From contig BQKZ01000362.1 of NCBI GenBank assembly GCA_036244855.1, positions 30,827 to 94,826 on the forward strand: a stretch of 64,000 bases of DNA, given 5' to 3'. Under the pieces are notes generated by a model. It was not told the DNA's origin. It did no database searches and worked only from the letters and a program-made list of their open reading frames with translations. This DNA is from Temnopleurus reevesii (lineage: Eukaryota > Echinodermata > Echinoidea > Temnopleuroida > Temnopleuridae). The first letter of the stretch is position 1. Each line of letters starts with the position of its first letter. The position numbers and the translations under genes were made by a program. Shown in pieces: positions 26,667 to 39,850 of this stretch.

Positions 26667-26760
26667 GTTTTAATAATAGTAATAATTATTATAATAATAA
26701 TGGATTCTTATAAAGCGCACATACATAACTACTGATCAGAGTGCTATTAAAAAGAACTTC
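26667..26760 (-). mobile_element. SINE 3' tail fragment
   Basis: An ATT/AAT-rich tail is followed by CTTATAAAGCGCACATACAT, matching the 3' tail at 10,080 (TATACAGCGCACATATCC). The rest of the element is absent. Confidence 0.45.
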
Positions 26761-29049
26761 ATGCAAAATTGAGTGATATCTGTAATCCCATGAAGGAAGT
26801 GTGCGGCCAAATGCCTTAACAAACATTATCATGAATTTATAGCAAGCAAGAGAATTTTTTGTTGAATGGGAGTACTTTTCATGGTGGCTCACTCTTTTCT
26901 CAATTTTGCATAACATGTTTTGACACACACAAAGTTAACATTTTGTTGTTCAATCAATCATAAATGAACATCAATTTTCTAATGGATTAGACAATGAATC
27001 ATCTATAAACAAAACAAATGGGCCAAAACATCTTTGATTGAATTTTTGACAAAATTGTTAAAAGTGGAAATTTTTATTGATACACTCTGTAGAGTCAATA
27101 AATGTGATCATGTTTTCTCCAATGTAATTCAAGTTTAGCCTTTATATTGGTGAAAATAGCATTGGTATATGCATCTGTTTCCAGAAGGTATCTTGCTAAA
27201 TGTATTTATATATATCCTTCCTTCTTCAGCTATATTCACACATCCTGTCTGCTTGGAGCTATTCAATAAAATCCACACCAATTTTCCATGCACTTGATTT
27301 TACCAACCACATTCATATTACCATTTTCTTGTTTCTTTGAAAGGTAAATTTGAGTATATAGTTTTACTGTAAGGTAAAAGTCTTTTGGCTTTGTTGTAGA
27401 GTAACAACAAAGGCTAACATTGTCGAGAATTGAAATCAAATTTTCTTGATACAGCTGGGGCAATGTTGATTATTCTAACTAAACATTCGGCAAAAAAAGA
27501 AATTACCTAAATTTCATATGTTCGTTGGTCCAGCATATTTCAAGGTACAAGCAATTTAACAATGATAATTTATCCATGACCTGCAAGTTGTTATGTGTAT
27601 ACACCGCTCCGGGGAACTTTGGCATGTAGAGCATGAGACTTTCAATGGCTCAAAGCCGCATGCTTCCTGAGCATTGACCTATTTTTTACTCCTTTTGAAA
27701 AGTAAATGATTATTTTATTATGTCATGCTTTCAAATATTCTTAGTTTCAAAGATATTAAAACGGTTGCATACATTTCCAGTGGTATCCGATGATTTGGCA
27801 TTGTTGATTTGGCCTTCAATTAATATCAAAGCAGTTTTTCATTATTATCCAATGATGAATTATCACACCTCAAACCTTCCAACCAATATTATGATATTAA
27901 ATATCTGTCTCAACTCCATCAGAAATCACGATGTGTAAATATGGGGATTTATTTTTAGTCCGTAACATTTGGATAAGAAGTTATCGCACTTGCGCCTGAA
28001 GCTATTGTACAGACATGTGCCTGGAAGCTATTTCTGTTGAGAATTATTTGTCTAGGAATATTGGATATTGTAAAATAAATATTTGTGATTTAATGCATAT
28101 TTGAGTTTCCAGTGAATCCAACCCATCCTAACAATTCGTGAAGAAGTTATTTTGGGGGTTTAATTCAGGCTTGTGATACAAAATGTTTGTCAATTTTCTA
28201 GAGATTTAAATGTTATTTGTGTTGTAGACTTATCGCCTGCAGGAGATATTTGTTTGTCCATACTAGCGCATATAAAGCGCTTCAATCCCATACCCAATTG
28301 CTTAATTAATAAAGCAACAAATACAAAATACATATATTGAAATTAACATATGTTGAACAAATCTTAAGAAAGAGAGAGAGAGAGAGAGAGGGAGAGAGAA
28401 GCAAAGGGAAACCTAGAAACCTGTACACCCTTAGTTTATCAAACCTTTGCTTTTTGCAGCCCCCCTTTCCCCACCCCCTATCAAGAGACAAATTGTACAG
28501 TAAAAGTCTGAATTCTTTGCTACAAAACCCCAGCTCAGAGCAATAATAATACTTATAACATTGAATATATTCCACTGACCACACTGTGATCCCATTTGTC
28601 AGTAAAAACAGATACGCAAGATATTTAACTTTCACTGAATAAAAATGGAAATAGACCTAAATCAAGTAAATGGCAATATGCATCTTTTTTTTTCCCTTTT
28701 ATTATTATTATTATTTTTTACGAAAAAGTCATTTGATACAGTCATTGAGTAATATTCTGCCTATTACTGCACAAAAAAAAAAAATACTGCCAAATTCTAA
28801 AAAATCAGTGAATATGGTAAGACTTCATTTTGATTTTCAGAGCCTGAGATTATCATTCAGTACAAAAATCTTATTGAGTATGAAAATAAATCACAAAGCT
28901 CTTTTGAAGCTTTGACTCTAATACTGTAGCTCTCAATTTCTGTGCAAACATTTCTTGCGGTTAGAATACGATATTCGATTCGTTTCTGCTACATTCAGCA
29001 TTGGAGTGTGTTGATCCAAATGCTAATGTCATTCCCTGCTCCAAGGCAA

Positions 29050-29504
29050 AGCTGCTTCTAAAAATAGAATCTCATCTATAACAGGAAACTAGTGGGTGGA
29101 GCTTGGGTCTCGGCAGGCAGCCAGTCATTATCCAATCAGAGCGCAGGACTTCTCTCTATGGTGATAATCTGCGTGTTGCTTGCATGGCGAATGCATTGGA
29201 AAGTTAAAGTGAGCAAAGGCTTTCCACAGATCAGATGCTAAGCTTGAGTTGGAAAGTGCTCATATTTCTGACTGATTTTGTTTCTTCAAACCAAAAGACA
29301 TTATTTATGCCTTGCCCTGGATGATCATCATTTTATTTGACAAATATCTTCTACGGATTCACTTATCTTATCTCCAACGGAGGAAAAATATATTTCGAAG
29401 GACTCCTTTGGGCATAAACTATTTATCTTATTGGAATATTTTATAGATATTCAACAAAATGGAATACTTTGTATAGGCTTAATCAATCCTGTTACATAAT
29501 TCTG
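29050..29504 (+). promoter_or_regulatory. Likely promoter and 5' UTR exon of the GPCR gene
   Basis: A CCAAT box (TATCCAATCAGAGCGC, about 29,128-29,143) and a GGGTGGAGCTT motif precede a segment ending in a strong donor, TTCTG/GTAAGT, with the exon end at 29,504. The next good acceptor on + that leads into coding sequence is TTATCTTTCAG before 34,837, just 96 bp upstream of the receptor ATG. I therefore infer a non-coding first exon joined to the single coding exon by a 5.3-kb intron (29,505-34,836). The transcription start is not determined. This needs RNA support. Confidence 0.4.
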
Positions 29505-32500
29505 GTAAGTTTACTTTTATTTTTACTTTTAAAGTATACATTAAATTATTTATCAACACATAAGTTTGTATGAATTTCTGGTAGTGTACCTGAATTAAAA
29601 TTAACACAGGTTATTGTGTATTTTTTATTGCTTTACTTTTTATCAGTATTTTTTAAGCCTTTTGAATTTGAATTTGAAATGAAATATCTTTTTCTATTGA
29701 AACCACCCTGGATGACCATATGAATATTGAATGTTGCTTCATAATGATGTGTTTTGTTGAGCTTCAATTGAAATCTAATCTGGCCCGCTAGCAGGAATCC
29801 CTACAGTTGTATAGTTGTTTCTTCAGTGCTATTAAATTAATTTTCTATGACATAAATTTTCACCAATTTAAATGTGGGATCTCTATATAGATTGCATACA
29901 TTTCTGCATTTCTCTACGAGTTTGCATACTTGTAAAGCGGCCATGGATGTGTCAAATCAGTTTGTTACCTGTTTGTTTGTTTGTTTGTTTTTTCACTAAT
30001 GACTAGAGAGGGTACAGTGTATAACAGCGCGTGTCACCTAAGAAACCTTCTCAGAACAGGCGTTCACTATGATAGTTATGCATTTTAGTTCCAATGTTTA
30101 TACATTTGAAAGTATGTTGTTAGTTGCATCTATAATACCATGTATTTCCTTGATATCCACTCCTCAGTTGCATCTCTTTGCATTTTATTTATTTCACATC
30201 TGCATACTTTCTGTACTTTTCTTCTCTGTCTCATATCATAGCCTTTTCTATTTTTTTTCTCATATCTTTTTCTTTTGCTGTCTGTCTCTGTCTTGCTCTA
30301 TTTCTTTATTTTTCTAGCTATCTATCTAGCCATTCATCTATATATTTCTCTCCTTCCCTTCCCCTCACATTACATATCAACAAACATCCACAGACATTAC
30401 TCTCTCTTCCATTCCTACCTCTTTCATTTAATTTTATCTTGTTCCGCCAAGTTCATAATCTCACAACTTCTCACGCTCTAATTTACTTATTATCTACCTG
30501 AGACGTGAAGTAATTAACAACTTGCTATGCACCCTTATTTCTTGGGAACCCTTTCCTGTACGTACATACGATGTTATGTAATATATATCTTTGGAAAGTG
30601 ACACATCAGGCACTGACCTATCAACAGATATTCACAAACACAAGCCATTGTCTATGTTTTGATCTAGTTATTTTACCTCATCTATATCGATATGACCAGG
30701 TTTATGATGGATAGAAGAGAAAAAAATAAGAGATAAAATTTGGAGGTTTTCTTTTCTTTTGATCAACCATGACATTCTTTAAGCTTTTTATGTTATTTGT
30801 AATGAACTTATGTGTTGAACTAAAGTTCATATTCAGTTGATATTCCTAACCCCCTCTAAGTTATTTCATCCCCTTTTTTTCTAAAGTGTAAAAAGCGATG
30901 ATGGCTGGTTGCCAGAGCAGGCGTTGCACTTATGCCAGCTCTGATTAATCTTAAATCTAGAGCATGGGGGATATCATGTAAACAATCAGTGCTTTTTCAA
31001 TTATCCACCTTACTATTCAGACCATGTCAAACAACTGTATCACAAGTGAAGTGGACATATGGGCAAAACATTGGATACGTTTGTATTACAAATGATACAA
31101 TTAATGACTCTGATTCTATGTTTCATTGATAAATCTCTCCAACTTCTACATTTTCTTTAATCTCTCACAACATATTTCAAATGACAGCTGTGTGATTTTA
31201 AACAATGTGATAGAATTTATTTCGGTAAAACAAGCATTAATGTAGCTATTAATATACCATTTCCTCATAATTCTCAAACAAATATATAAAGTGCATATTC
31301 AGAACTTGCTTGTAGAAATGGCAACAATATGAGTTAGTCATCAGCACTTATGAAAGTACAGACAAATGGAAAGAGGTCACAAAAGATAATGATGTTGATT
31401 TGTAACATATAGATTGGGGATAGCCTGTCAGTGCCATTTGTGACTGAGACCTTCAATAGCTATTCAACAGGAATTGACAACAGATCAGTGTTTTACAATA
31501 CTGCCATTCCGCGGACCTTAAAGATTAGGGCACAATATTGATTTAATGTTTTAGTCACTACTTGGCTATTTTTTTTTAAATAGATTCTACATGTTTTAAG
31601 GCTAATAAATTAAAAAAATCTAAATCATGTTTGTATTCCTGTCCGTACATCAGAGCAATTACCGTGATTTACTGTTATATAGTTGGACTAAATAGAGAAA
31701 GTATGAATGCATAAAGAGGAAATTTAGGAGCGAGAAAGTACTGTCCAATGCTGACATGTGCGGCATTTATTAATAAATTGCCTCAATTAGGGCAGCCCTC
31801 TTGGAATGAAAGTACAATGAAGTGACAAGTCATTAACGTCTATTATGTTAAAACACACTCTCCCACATGCATACACTGTTGCAGAGATGAAAACTGAACA
31901 TTATAACGCAATATACTTCCTTAGTCCAGATATTACTGGAGAGGCTGCTTTGTTGTCATTGATATATCCTTGGAAATGTCTGAAATGATTGAAACTAAAA
32001 TGCTATAAATAGATCAGCAATGTGCCTCATCTGATCATTCAATACAATATGGAAAGTCATTTAATGTGTTACCTGGTGATATCATTGTGGCTTGCTAGAT
32101 GTTTTGTTCTGATTTTGATTCTCATGAGGAAATAAAAGACTGACTATGGTGCCACAAGATGATTGAAAGCAATGTGGAGAGATAATAAAGTTATAAACCA
32201 CATTAGTCGCAATACCACATGAAACTTTTTATTATAGAAGGTTTTCGCTACTGCTCAATGGTCTTGTACTTTTCCTCCAGTTTTTTTTCTTTTCCCCATC
32301 TTCTTCTTTTCGTTCTTCTTATTCTCATGCTTCTTCTTCTTTTTCTTCTTCTTCTTCTTCTTCTCCTCCTTCTCTTCATACTGTTCCTGGTAAATTTTCT
32401 TATTCCTCTTCTTCAAATAAGTCCTGGTAATTATTCTTCTTCTCCTCCTCCTTCTCCTCATTGTTCTTATATTTCCTTCTTTTAGATTATGATTGAAAAG

Positions 32501-34836
32501 TGTTGATGCAATGTCATATTGGATGATACAAAGGGATATAGACCTCGGAAATTGACCTGAAGACTAAGAATAGATATTACCACTGGTTTTCCCAGTCTGT
32601 TGCAGCCTCTTGGGTCATTGTCATATTCTGATGACCCTTCTGTGACCTCTTCATCCTGTACCCTTGGGGCAAGGATAAATCTATAAATAGATTCAACATC
32701 TGAGGTCACTTAGGACAAGGATGCAACTGGTCTTCGATACAAGACCCCTTTGAATTCATAAAGATTTAATTTGTATTTGCTGATTTGAATGCACCTGAAA
32801 ATAACGACTGCATGCATTAAAATGATGCATCCTACATGTCTTCCATGGAAAGAATTTCTGATAGAATTGTTATGTGCTGATCTGATACATTTTAATCTCG
32901 CATTAAAAATCACAGCATGATCTAGGCGTGGTTGAACTTGATATACTCTAATGCTAAAGGCTTTATTGATTTTGGTAATATGATGCCAAAACTTCTGATT
33001 GTTATCTTAACGATGAAACTCTTGCTGCTACACTCCACACATTTCAATTGTGCTCTACTTCCTGTATTTAGATCACAGACACATTCCTGTATCATTTTTA
33101 TTCATTTTCATGGATCAGAAATTTGCCCGTATCCCATTCATGCAAGTTTATACCTTGTTTAGCTAGAAATTAACCAGTGATCAACCAGGAATACTAGTAT
33201 GATATGGTATTTGTACTGTTTTCCTAGAAATTTTTTTATTGTCCGGGTCTATTGTCTGATGCAGCTTAATTTTTTGGGGGGGTATACACTGTAGGGGTAT
33301 TCTCATGACACGCGTTATAGGTGTTAGGGGCTGAACAATCAAGACTATCTACTGCCCAGAGCACCCAATGATGATTGACGAAAAGAATCCACAAATATCT
33401 CAAAATCCACACCTTCAACTTGAGTCAATGCTATTTTAGTCTGCCAACCCATCCCATATTTGTCTGCCGATATCCATAGAGAATATCTCCTCTCTAAAAA
33501 TATAACTTGATGTATTAATAGCTGCAGCTAGTACACTGTAAATCATTTAGAAACAACAGCTGCAGAACCTTTCTTTTTCCATCTATCTGTTGATTGTTGC
33601 CACCAATCTCTCACGATGAACCCTGATTTGTTATGTTGAATATGTTAAATTGAAGATATCCTCCATTAAATAGTCTATATTTTACTTGTTTGTAACTATA
33701 AAAAAAGTGAAACTTGAATGAATTTGGAAGTGGGAACTGGAAAGGAACTGGGATTACAAGGAGTCCCTTTCTATTTAGAATCAAGTAGGAATAGAAACTT
33801 GATTAGGAGAAACCGTAGGCTTATAATTTCAAGCTTGCTGATTTAAATAATATGGAGAATCTCAATAGACACATTTGTTTTAGGCCTACATATTGATTGA
33901 TACAAATTGCAAAATCATGATTTAATTTGTTATTTTGTATCATGGTTTAGTTTTTATGTTGTAACTGATTTATATTATATTTGTTTTGATGGGAAATTAA
34001 AATAAACTGAACTTAACTGAAATAAATTTGGTTTTTTTTATCAACCCTTTTATCAAAATGCTGTCCTGTTCTCAATGTCAGCACATATTTTTACCCTTTC
34101 ATTTCAGTATTAGGTCATTTTATCATGATTTATTTCCATTTCCTATTATCATTAGTTGTACACACCACCACAAACATGTGTAGAAATGTTTAAAAAAAAC
34201 AAGTGCCTTTTTACCAGAATAGTTATTGAATTAGACAATTACTTATTAAGCTGCGTGAAAACACATCTATTTTGGAATATGATGTGTGAGCAGTATTCTT
34301 TGTGCCATGTATGGAAATGATACTGATAAATATTTGAAGCCTAAATGCTTTCCTTCCTATGAGTCCCAGCTATTTCCATCACAACACTATTCTGGTCTTC
34401 AGACACTGAGAGGTCATGAACTCTCTTGCTATTTTCAACCTTCTGCTGTAACCCAAAGCCTGTCTACCCAATGTTTCCATCTACAGTACTATCTTTGCCT
34501 TGGCTAATTTGAGGTGATGAAAGAGATCTCTACAGGTTTATACATTGTGCTATGCATTGATAACAAAAAAATGGGTCTGAAATGAAGACTACATAGGAAA
34601 TGTGGGAGGAAGGAGAACTAAATTAGGATTGTCAAACCATATTTAACCTTGATGGTGACTCATAAATTTTTTTTAGATAATGCTCACTTAATTCATTTGT
34701 TAAAAGATTTTGTTTTGATATTTGTCACATGAGATGTTATTCGAAAATTTGGATCACGTTTATAATATGAATTATTAATATGCTTGAAAATCTAAAATAA
34801 AGATCTAAACAAATGTTTTCTTATTTTATCTTTCAG
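29505..34836 (+). other. Inferred intron 1 of the GPCR gene
   Basis: It is non-coding. It contains CT-rich simple sequence (30,230-30,420), a TTC/TCC polypyrimidine microsatellite (32,283-32,475) and, at about 33,950-34,025, a tail-like segment ending AAATAAACTGAACTTAACTG that may be a retrotransposon 3' end. No other gene is supported. Confidence 0.4.
32283..32475. repeat. (TTC)n polypyrimidine microsatellite
   Basis: Mostly TTC, TCC and CTT triplets run for about 190 bp with a few interruptions. The homopolymeric frames on both strands (poly-Leu/Phe, poly-Lys/Arg) are translation artefacts. Confidence 0.9.
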
Positions 34837-34932
34837 AATCAACAACAGCCCACCCAGGACAAAGTGGACAAAGCTGACTACCTTGCCTTCTGAAAACTAC
34901 TGATGAGATAAGAGTGTGAGGAATGACTAGAC

Positions 34933-36267
34933 ATGAAGCTCTCCTCATCACTCACCAACCTCAGTGAGGAACAAGCCATCATCATCATAATGCAAGAATC
35001 AACAGCCACACCCACCTCCCAGCTCCTTCATAGCAATGATAGCGGACAAGACATCCCAAGCACTCTCTTCCCCGAGGATGCCGAGTCTGAGTGGGGTTTC
35101 CAGTCGTACATCGCACTGGGCATCATCTTCATCCTGATGACCATCACCTTCATCGGCAACATCCTCATCATCGTCTCGGTTGCTAAGTTCAAGAGGTTAC
35201 AGATCCCGCCCAACTATATTCTGGTGAACCTTGCAGTGGCTGACATTGGTGTAGCCATCATGACTCTTATCCTATTTGCGTTCAACTTCTTGAGTGAGAC
35301 AGGAGGTATCCTCTGCCTGATGCCGTACTGCCTCATGTCTCTCTTCAGTGGCGTCTCGGTGCTTAATCTGAGCATCATCGCCTATGACCGTTACTCCGCT
35401 CTGGTTGAACCCCTCAAGTACTCATCACGTATCACCTCTGTTCACATCGCTGTGATCTGAATCCTTGTGTGGATCTATGTCACAGTCATCTCTGTGATCC
35501 CTCTCATTGGTTGGTTCATCCCACTTCCTGGATCCAGCATGGAGATGCTTTGTGAGCTCAACTTCTATCACAACTACACTTCCCTTGCTCAGGTCATAGC
35601 CATCTTCTTACCCGCTCTGGTCTGTATGTTCTTCTGCTACTGTCGCGTCATGCTGGTCGCCAGGCACCATACCAGAGCCATTTCAGCTGTACAGTTCTCC
35701 TTATTCCCTGGTGCCATCAAAAACTATAACACTTTTAAAGGAAGCAAGTACTGGAGGACACTTGCTCTTATTCTCGGGGTGTTTACATTAACATGGGGAA
35801 CATTCATCACAACTGTAGTTGTTGAAGTCTTCTGTGAAGCATGTGCTAAATTCTTGACAATGCATAACTATTCTGGACTATTGCTCCTGCTGAATAGCTG
35901 CCTCAATCCCTGGGTATATGCCTTACGCAATCAGGACTTCCGTGCAGCATTCAAGCGGATCCTCAGGTGCTTCTGGAGGCCATGCAAGAAGGCCTCAAAG
36001 CGGTCCAACACCAGTACAGTCAGTGAGCGAAGGAACTCTCGTATGTCTGTTGCTCTGAGCAGGACAAACAGTCTGTGTGGTAATCTGCAAGCTCTTCAGA
36101 TGCTGTATGAGCAAGAGATGGCACTCAAGAACAATAACCAGACAGACTTTAAAGATGGTGAAGTAGAAACCAGACAAACATCCATAGGTAACAGCAAGAT
36201 ATCTGTTCAGAAGGATGAAGAGACAGAAGTCGAGGTGCCTTCAAGGACGCCGATACAAGAAGTTTGA
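34933..36267 (+). CDS. Class A (rhodopsin-family) GPCR with an in-frame TGA
   Basis: This is a single coding exon of 444 codons plus stop. After a ~50-residue N terminus with glycosylation sequons it shows TM1 with GN, TM2 LAVAD, the conserved Cys 3.25, the DRY motif (YDRYSALVEPLKY), TM4 ending PLIGW, an ECL2 Cys, TM5 Pro, TM6 F..W, TM7 NPWVY, and a helix-8 segment RNQDFRAAFKRILRC with palmitoylation-type cysteines, then a Ser-rich tail. Codon 176 is TGA (35,458-35,460), four residues before the conserved TM4 Trp (4.50); the frame is open on both sides with normal coding quality. It may be a sequence error, a polymorphism or a young pseudogene. Asp3.32 (amine receptors) and Lys7.43 (opsins) are both absent, so the ligand is unknown. 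AATAAA signals lie at 36,392 and 37,486. Confidence 0.85.
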
Positions 36268-38399
36268 ACATAATGAGATTGAGTCATGGATCTTTTGTAT
36301 GGTCTTCCAGGCCTTTACTTACTGTATGTGAAGCAGAAGAAACTTAAAATCAAGTGTTCATACACTAATTTTATTAGCACAGTACTTGATTAATAAACCT
36401 TAAAAAGGATTTACAAAGAGTAGATCTCTAAAACACCACCAAGGTACTGACTGAAATCAATGCCAGTAAACAGAAGTACACTTTTTCTAGATCCTGATAC
36501 ATTCTTTATTCAAATAAAACTAAAGTGGAAATAGAGTCACAATGTTAGCCACATCGTCTATGAATGATACTTTATTTTATACATATCAGGTGCAGTCAAT
36601 TAGTGTCAATTTCTGTTTGCCTCAGAATTTATGTCTTCAGAAACAACTGAATCAGCATTCAAAAGTCGAATAGCCGAGCAGATTTTTTTTAGTGAAAACA
36701 AGCATTGAAGTGAAGTTAAAGTTTGGGCAAACGACTGATGTTCTTAAGAACAACAGGTGGTAGTATACTTTATTGTGAAGTTTAATCAAATGTGGGAAAG
36801 CCAAGAATGTATTCAGTTTCTATTTGACTTCATTCAGACCACTCTAGTCATTTTACAGCATAGATGGTCAATTGGCTTTACATGAAGGCTTTATTTAAGG
36901 TTTGGTGTAAATGTTGATTCATTAATCCAGATTGTTTCTGAATAGGCAGCAATCATGCAGATATGGACATAGGTTAGTGTTTCATATTCTTGCTAAGGTT
37001 TGTTTTGACTTGGTGCTATACTATAATGATGAGGTTTTGATTTGAGTTCTGCATCTTGAATTTATTCTTGAAGTCGTCTCATGACAACATGGAGGTTGAT
37101 TTATTTTCATGGCAAGAAAAGTGATGTATGTGCAATCTTGTTCTCAAATGTTTGTACCAAAGATCATGTTACTTAGAAAATTGATTGAAATGTATAGATT
37201 TCTTCTATGTTCTTTGATGTAATGTGTGTTTTACCTGGTGATTAATTAAAAATAATGCATTTTGCTTTTCTACAGTCAATAGCCTGCAGTAAAATGTATG
37301 TGGTATTGAAAAATATATACACTGTATATTTTTTTAGATAACCTAGAAAGAAAGTTTTTGAAATACTTCAAAGGATGCCCAATTACCCAACCATGGGTGA
37401 AGTAGAACTTTTTGTAAATATCACAGAATTTATTTTAGAAGAGTGATGCCAATATTTGCCAAAATTTAAGACATGCTATGTGTTAAATAAAATGCATTGA
37501 CCTTCTCTTTGAATCCTCAATGTACAGTATCCAGAACCTGCATACAGTAGGCTTTCAACCTGTATGGTTAAACTCCTTGAAAATATCAAGTTAAGTGTGA
37601 ACATCGCACTTTTTGCTAGAAGAAATGATTTCTGTGTTGTTTTATATATTAAATATTTTTGATAGTTTTTATATGCTAAAATATGTAAAATGAATGTGTA
37701 TTTATTACTATTATAGGGAGGTTTTTATAGAATAATTTTTTTCAAAACTTACATTTTTGTACTACTTATCATATCTTTATATGAAGAGGATCATTGAATG
37801 TTAAACACTTTTCTGCAGAAGATCGTGGAAATGACTTCCATATTGAAATTATAATGTAGGATATAGTCTGTTATAAACAGAATACATGTTTTTAAGTTCA
37901 TTAGTTTTACTGTCTGCAATTTAAAACTGCATGATTTTCTCTTCTAAAATGAGTAAAGTAAAAGGGAGTGAATGAAGAAACCAAGACGATTAAGGACAAA
38001 ACATGAATGCTTAATTGCATTGAATTGAAAAGAAAATCCTTTCGTACGAGGTAGATCACAGAAACTTTCTCTGAGAATGACCCGTCAACCTGTGAGACAA
38101 AAATAAAAGCAAATAGGATACAACAATATTTAATTAATTTTAGTTTTGTCACTGATTCTCTCTGTCTCCCCATTCACCCCATTTTAAGGCAGGCCGGTTT
38201 TGGAACGAATGTGCAGTCAGTGCACAATTTTTGTGCAATCATTTACTATTTTATTCCTGTCTTGTGTTTTTATTTATTTTTCTATGGTATTTACTGATCA
38301 TTATTGTCCATTTTCACTAGATTTGTCTTGTTTAAATTGGTGATTAAACTACATGATGCACAAAAATGACAAGCCATTATTATTGTAATGATTGCTTAG
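36268..38399 (+). other. Probable 3' UTR of the GPCR gene, then intergenic
   Basis: No further coding exon is seen. Candidate poly(A) signals AATAAA at 36,392-36,397 and 37,486-37,491 would give 3' UTRs of about 0.13 or 1.2 kb. The rest is AT-rich and featureless. Confidence 0.4.
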
Positions 38400-38830
38400 A
38401 TTGATGAAATAAAATAGAGGAATCAAGTTCAGAGTGAGTGGAATGGGGTGAAGGATAAAAGGGATAGGTAGACATAGAATAAAGGGGTTTAGTTGTTGAG
38501 AAGAAAAGAGTTGAGAGGTAGAAATACTGTAAATTGAGAGAGGAGAGTGAGAGAGGGACGGGAGACACAGAGGGAGGGGGTAGGATGAGAAGGAATGAGT
38601 ATAAGGGGTGAGAAGGGGAAAGGAGACGGGGAGAGGAAAATATATTGATGGAGGGAGATCAGAGGGGATGAACAGAGTAAACAGAGTGAAGCTGAGAACC
38701 GTGGGAGATTATGATAGAGGGTAATAAAGAAAGGATGAGGAGAAGTCAGTGGGAGGATGGATAGGACACGAGAGAGAGGGCGGATGAGAGTAAAGTGAGG
38801 TAGCAGAGAAGAGGAAAGTAGACTACAAAC
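38400..38830. repeat. Purine-rich (GA/GGA) low-complexity block
   Basis: About 430 bp of the + strand is dominated by G and A in irregular GAGAGG/GGGGA/GAAGG runs. Open frames on the complement (Ser/Leu/Pro-rich) are artefacts of this composition. Confidence 0.85.
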
Positions 38831-38879
38831 TGATGCCACAATACATGGAGCTGCATAAAACTTTAAATTTGACCAAACC

Positions 38880-39850
38880 CTATTTCCCCTCTCTTCTCTG
38901 TCTCATCTCCTCTTTCTATCTCTTCTCACTCACTGTCATTCCTTATGTTCCTCATTCTCTTCTTTTCGTTCTCTATCCCCATCTTTTCATTGTCCTCCCT
39001 ATGTTCCTCCTTTTTTTTACTGTTCTCTTTTCCTGATATCGGTTCTTCCTGTTCCTTACTTTTTTTGTCTCTCTTTTCCCCTGATATTCCTTTTCTTCCT
39101 CACTTTGCTCTCCTCTATCCCTCTCTCTCTCCTCTTTCCCTCTCTCTCACTCTCTTTACCTGATTTTCCTTATGTTCCTTACTTCGCCCCCTCTCTCTTT
39201 ATTTGAATTTCTTTGTGTTTCTCACTTTGCTCCTCTCTCTCTTTACCTGATTTTCCTCATGTTTATTTGAATTTCTTTGTGTTCCTCACTTCGCCCCCCC
39301 CCCCCTTTCTTTACCTAATTAATTTCTAATTTTCCTTATGTTCCTCACTTCACCCCAACCTCTCACTCGCTCTCTTTTTACCTGATTCTTCTATTATACT
39401 TCTGACTCCGCTCCTGTCTCCCTTTACCTGAATTTCCTTATGTCCTTCACTCGCTCCTCTTTCTCTCTCATTACTTACTTTTCCTAGTGTTCCTCACTCT
39501 GTCCCCCCCCCCTCTCTCTCTCTCTATCTCTTTACCTAATTTTCCGTATGTTCCTCAATTCGCTCCTCTCTCTATCTCTTTCCCTGATTTTCCTTATGTT
39601 CCTCAATTTGCTCCTCTCTCTCTTTACCTGATTTTCCTTCTGTTTCTTACTTAGCTTCTCTATCTCGCTTATATTCATTATGCTCCCCATTATGCTTTAC
39701 TCCTCTTTCTTTCCCTTTCTTCTTCCTGATGCTCCTCTCTTCCTTCCAACTCTCTCTCTCTCCCTGGTCTTCATTATGTTTCTCCTTTCCTTCCCTCTTT
39801 TCTCTTTCTCTCTCTCTTTTGATGGTCTTCCTCATGTCTATCCCTTCCCA
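38880..39850. repeat. Pyrimidine-rich minisatellite, ~60-bp unit
   Basis: This is about 970 bp of CT-rich sequence. From about 39,150 to 39,680 a unit of roughly 55-70 bp recurs about ten times. Its core is CTTTACCTGATTTTCCTTAT, followed by GTTCCTCACTTCGCTCC and a CTCTCT tract of variable length. The apparent frames are Leu/Ser/Phe-rich artefacts. Confidence 0.85.

Larger units (their letters stand above)
11614..29050. other. Long non-coding region with scattered repeats
   Basis: I could not support any gene over about 17 kb. Partner exons of the one ending at 11613 are expected on one or both sides but were not identified. Repeats listed separately occupy parts of it. Homopolymer G runs lie at about 23,250-23,262 and 25,781-25,792, and a GA microsatellite lies at 28,372-28,410. 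Open frames of 60-136 codons here show no domain or splice support. Confidence 0.45.

Noticed and set aside
32255..32485. Poly-Leu/Phe and poly-Arg/Lys frames
   Set aside because: Translation of a TTC/TCC microsatellite.
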